A DNA stretch of 31,802 nucleotides from Rhizopus sp. PT2906. Taxonomy: Eukaryota > Mucoromycota > Mucoromycetes > Mucorales > Rhizopodaceae. Positions 30,501-31,802 of the stretch are shown piece after piece. The DNA is taken from the NCBI GenBank assembly GCA_025529335.1, contig JAMYHX010000494.1:1-31802 (forward strand), in the 5' to 3' direction. The translations under genes and the position numbers were made by a program. Position 1 is the stretch's first letter. The number at the start of each line of letters is the position of its first letter. The notes beneath the pieces are model-generated. The model did no database searches. It was not told where the DNA came from and worked only from the letters and a program-made list of their open reading frames with translations.

Positions 30501-31802
30501 CCAGTATCCTCCATGCTGCTATTGATGCAAAGTGCACTCTTAGCGAGCTCGTGCTGGACTTTAGGCTGACCGATGATACAGACAAATATATGTAAATAAT
30601 GTAAATAATCCTTTCTTTTGAAATATCCATTTATTTGAAATTGCAAGAGTAATTATACATACTATAGTGCCACAATCGAAACAAGCTGTCAGTTCATACG
30701 ACTTATAAACTTGATGATATAAGTTCAGCAAGCTCTTTTATGCAACCCGGTTCTTTTCTCGCTACCGGCTAGCTTGTTCCAACATTCCACCAAGTCATTA
30801 GAATTAGAAACATTAGTCGCTTAACAATATCTTAATTGAGGCAAAGCTCGATTACAATGAGTTATTCCTAAAAAGTCATTTTTGGAACAGCTTTAGTTAT
30901 GCGTGGAATCTAATACATATATTCAATACCCGTTTCAAAATGGAAGATGTTCCTGTTCTGACAGAAACCATTTAGAAAGATGACTATATATGCAAAAGAC
31001 CAACCTAAAAGATGCGTATATGATTTATCTATTCATAGAGGCTTTTTGACTTTCTTGCATCAAGGAATAGTTTATCAATACAGATAGTTCGTATTTGATC
31101 TAAATGTAGTACTGATGATTCAAAACTCTTGAATCCCTCAAGAAAACTAGGTTTCCTATCTAGACGGCATTTGTATCCTAGTTAGGGGAAGGGGATAAAC
31201 GCTGGACTATACATAAAAGTTGATACAACCCTTATAACAATTGGAATCTCCAGTCAACGAGATTCAATCTTTTCTGTGTTTTTGACTCGATACTTGAGAC
31301 ATGACGGTTCAAGTATACCAAAGGGAAAGCTACAAAACTAAATACAATGATTCACCAGCTACTGAAATCTATTAAATCACCAACATATAAGTAGCTAGCG
31401 AGTTTGGTAGGGGAAAATCACAGCTATAATGCTATTAATGGAAGAAGCTCTACTACATGTGAGAAACTTGTGTCTCTTGTTCTTTCTACTTGACAGTGGG
31501 TTATTGAAACAAGAGAGAAAGAGGAAAAAAAGAGAGGCTCCTTTTTTTTCTTAGGAAAGTCAACCTTTAATCATTTTATCACTCTTGCTTGGCTTTATCA
31601 AGGTTTATCGATGTTATTGCTTTTTTTTTCTCAAGCTTGACACATTGCAAAGGTCATCCAGTTTATGGCTTTAAATGAATGTTTAAGCTCCGAATGTGAA
31701 TGTGCAGGTGTAAATATTTATTAACGTTGCCAATTCTGCGGTTTTTTCTTCTTTGTTGACCAATCTTTACTGAAACAAAGGTTAACTATTTCAAGGGTTT
31801 CT
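30501..31802. other. Gene-poor AT-rich end of the window
   Basis: The minus-strand frames at 30427-30646 lack domain features. From there to the end I see only AT-rich sequence with poly(T)/poly(A) tracts (for example 31541-31550 and 31619-31629). No tRNA, repeat array or conserved coding segment was recognised. Confidence 0.5.

Noticed and set aside
22437..31170. Shared TAGACGGCATTTG near 22424 and 31162
   Set aside because: Only 13 bp are shared and the flanks do not align, so this can be chance in a window of this size.

Overview
The window looks like nuclear DNA of an early-diverging filamentous fungus, most likely Mucoromycota (Mucor/Rhizopus relatives). It is AT-rich, its genes carry many phase-consistent GT-AG introns of about 45-90 bp, and the core proteins are fungal. 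Species cannot be fixed from the sequence alone.

The window has two halves. The first (about 1-15,500) is compact housekeeping DNA, almost all on the minus strand: the end of a plus-strand gene (1-75), MED12 of the Mediator kinase module (15 exons, 1,755 aa), a two-finger C2H2 protein, an INO80 Ies4-like protein, and POL2, the DNA polymerase epsilon catalytic subunit (9 exons, 2,214 aa). All MED12 and POL2 exons join in frame with no internal stop. The Ies4-like and C2H2 frames lie 43 bp apart and can be joined by an in-frame 46-nt intron, so they may be one gene. The POL2 promoter carries an MCB box and a CGCGAAA motif, typical of S-phase genes.

The second half (about 15,600-31,802) is a gene graveyard and transposon zone. 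Directly upstream of POL2 is a broken CTF4/And-1 gene, another replisome gene. Then come a decayed DD34E Tc1 element, a decayed minus-strand retroelement-like ORF, a 151-bp inverted repeat whose partner lies 6.8 kb away, an exactly duplicated 450-bp array, a 1,183-bp non-autonomous element with 37-bp TIRs and a perfect 8-bp target duplication, a second decayed DD34E Tc1-like element, a broken inner-nuclear-membrane Src1/Heh/MAN1 gene, and an unrecognised broken gene. The last 1.2 kb shows nothing recognisable.

One gene in the second half is intact: an 8-exon, 592-aa gene at 22,715-24,992 with a charged middle and a PD-(D/E)XK-like D...E-x-K motif. The 8-bp-TSD element sits 14 bp upstream of its duplicated target, in the 5' leader. 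The TIRs of that element carry tandem ACGCGAAAA motifs like the one in the POL2 promoter, so the insertion may have brought cell-cycle-type sites to this gene. This is the most interesting hypothesis here, and it is inference.
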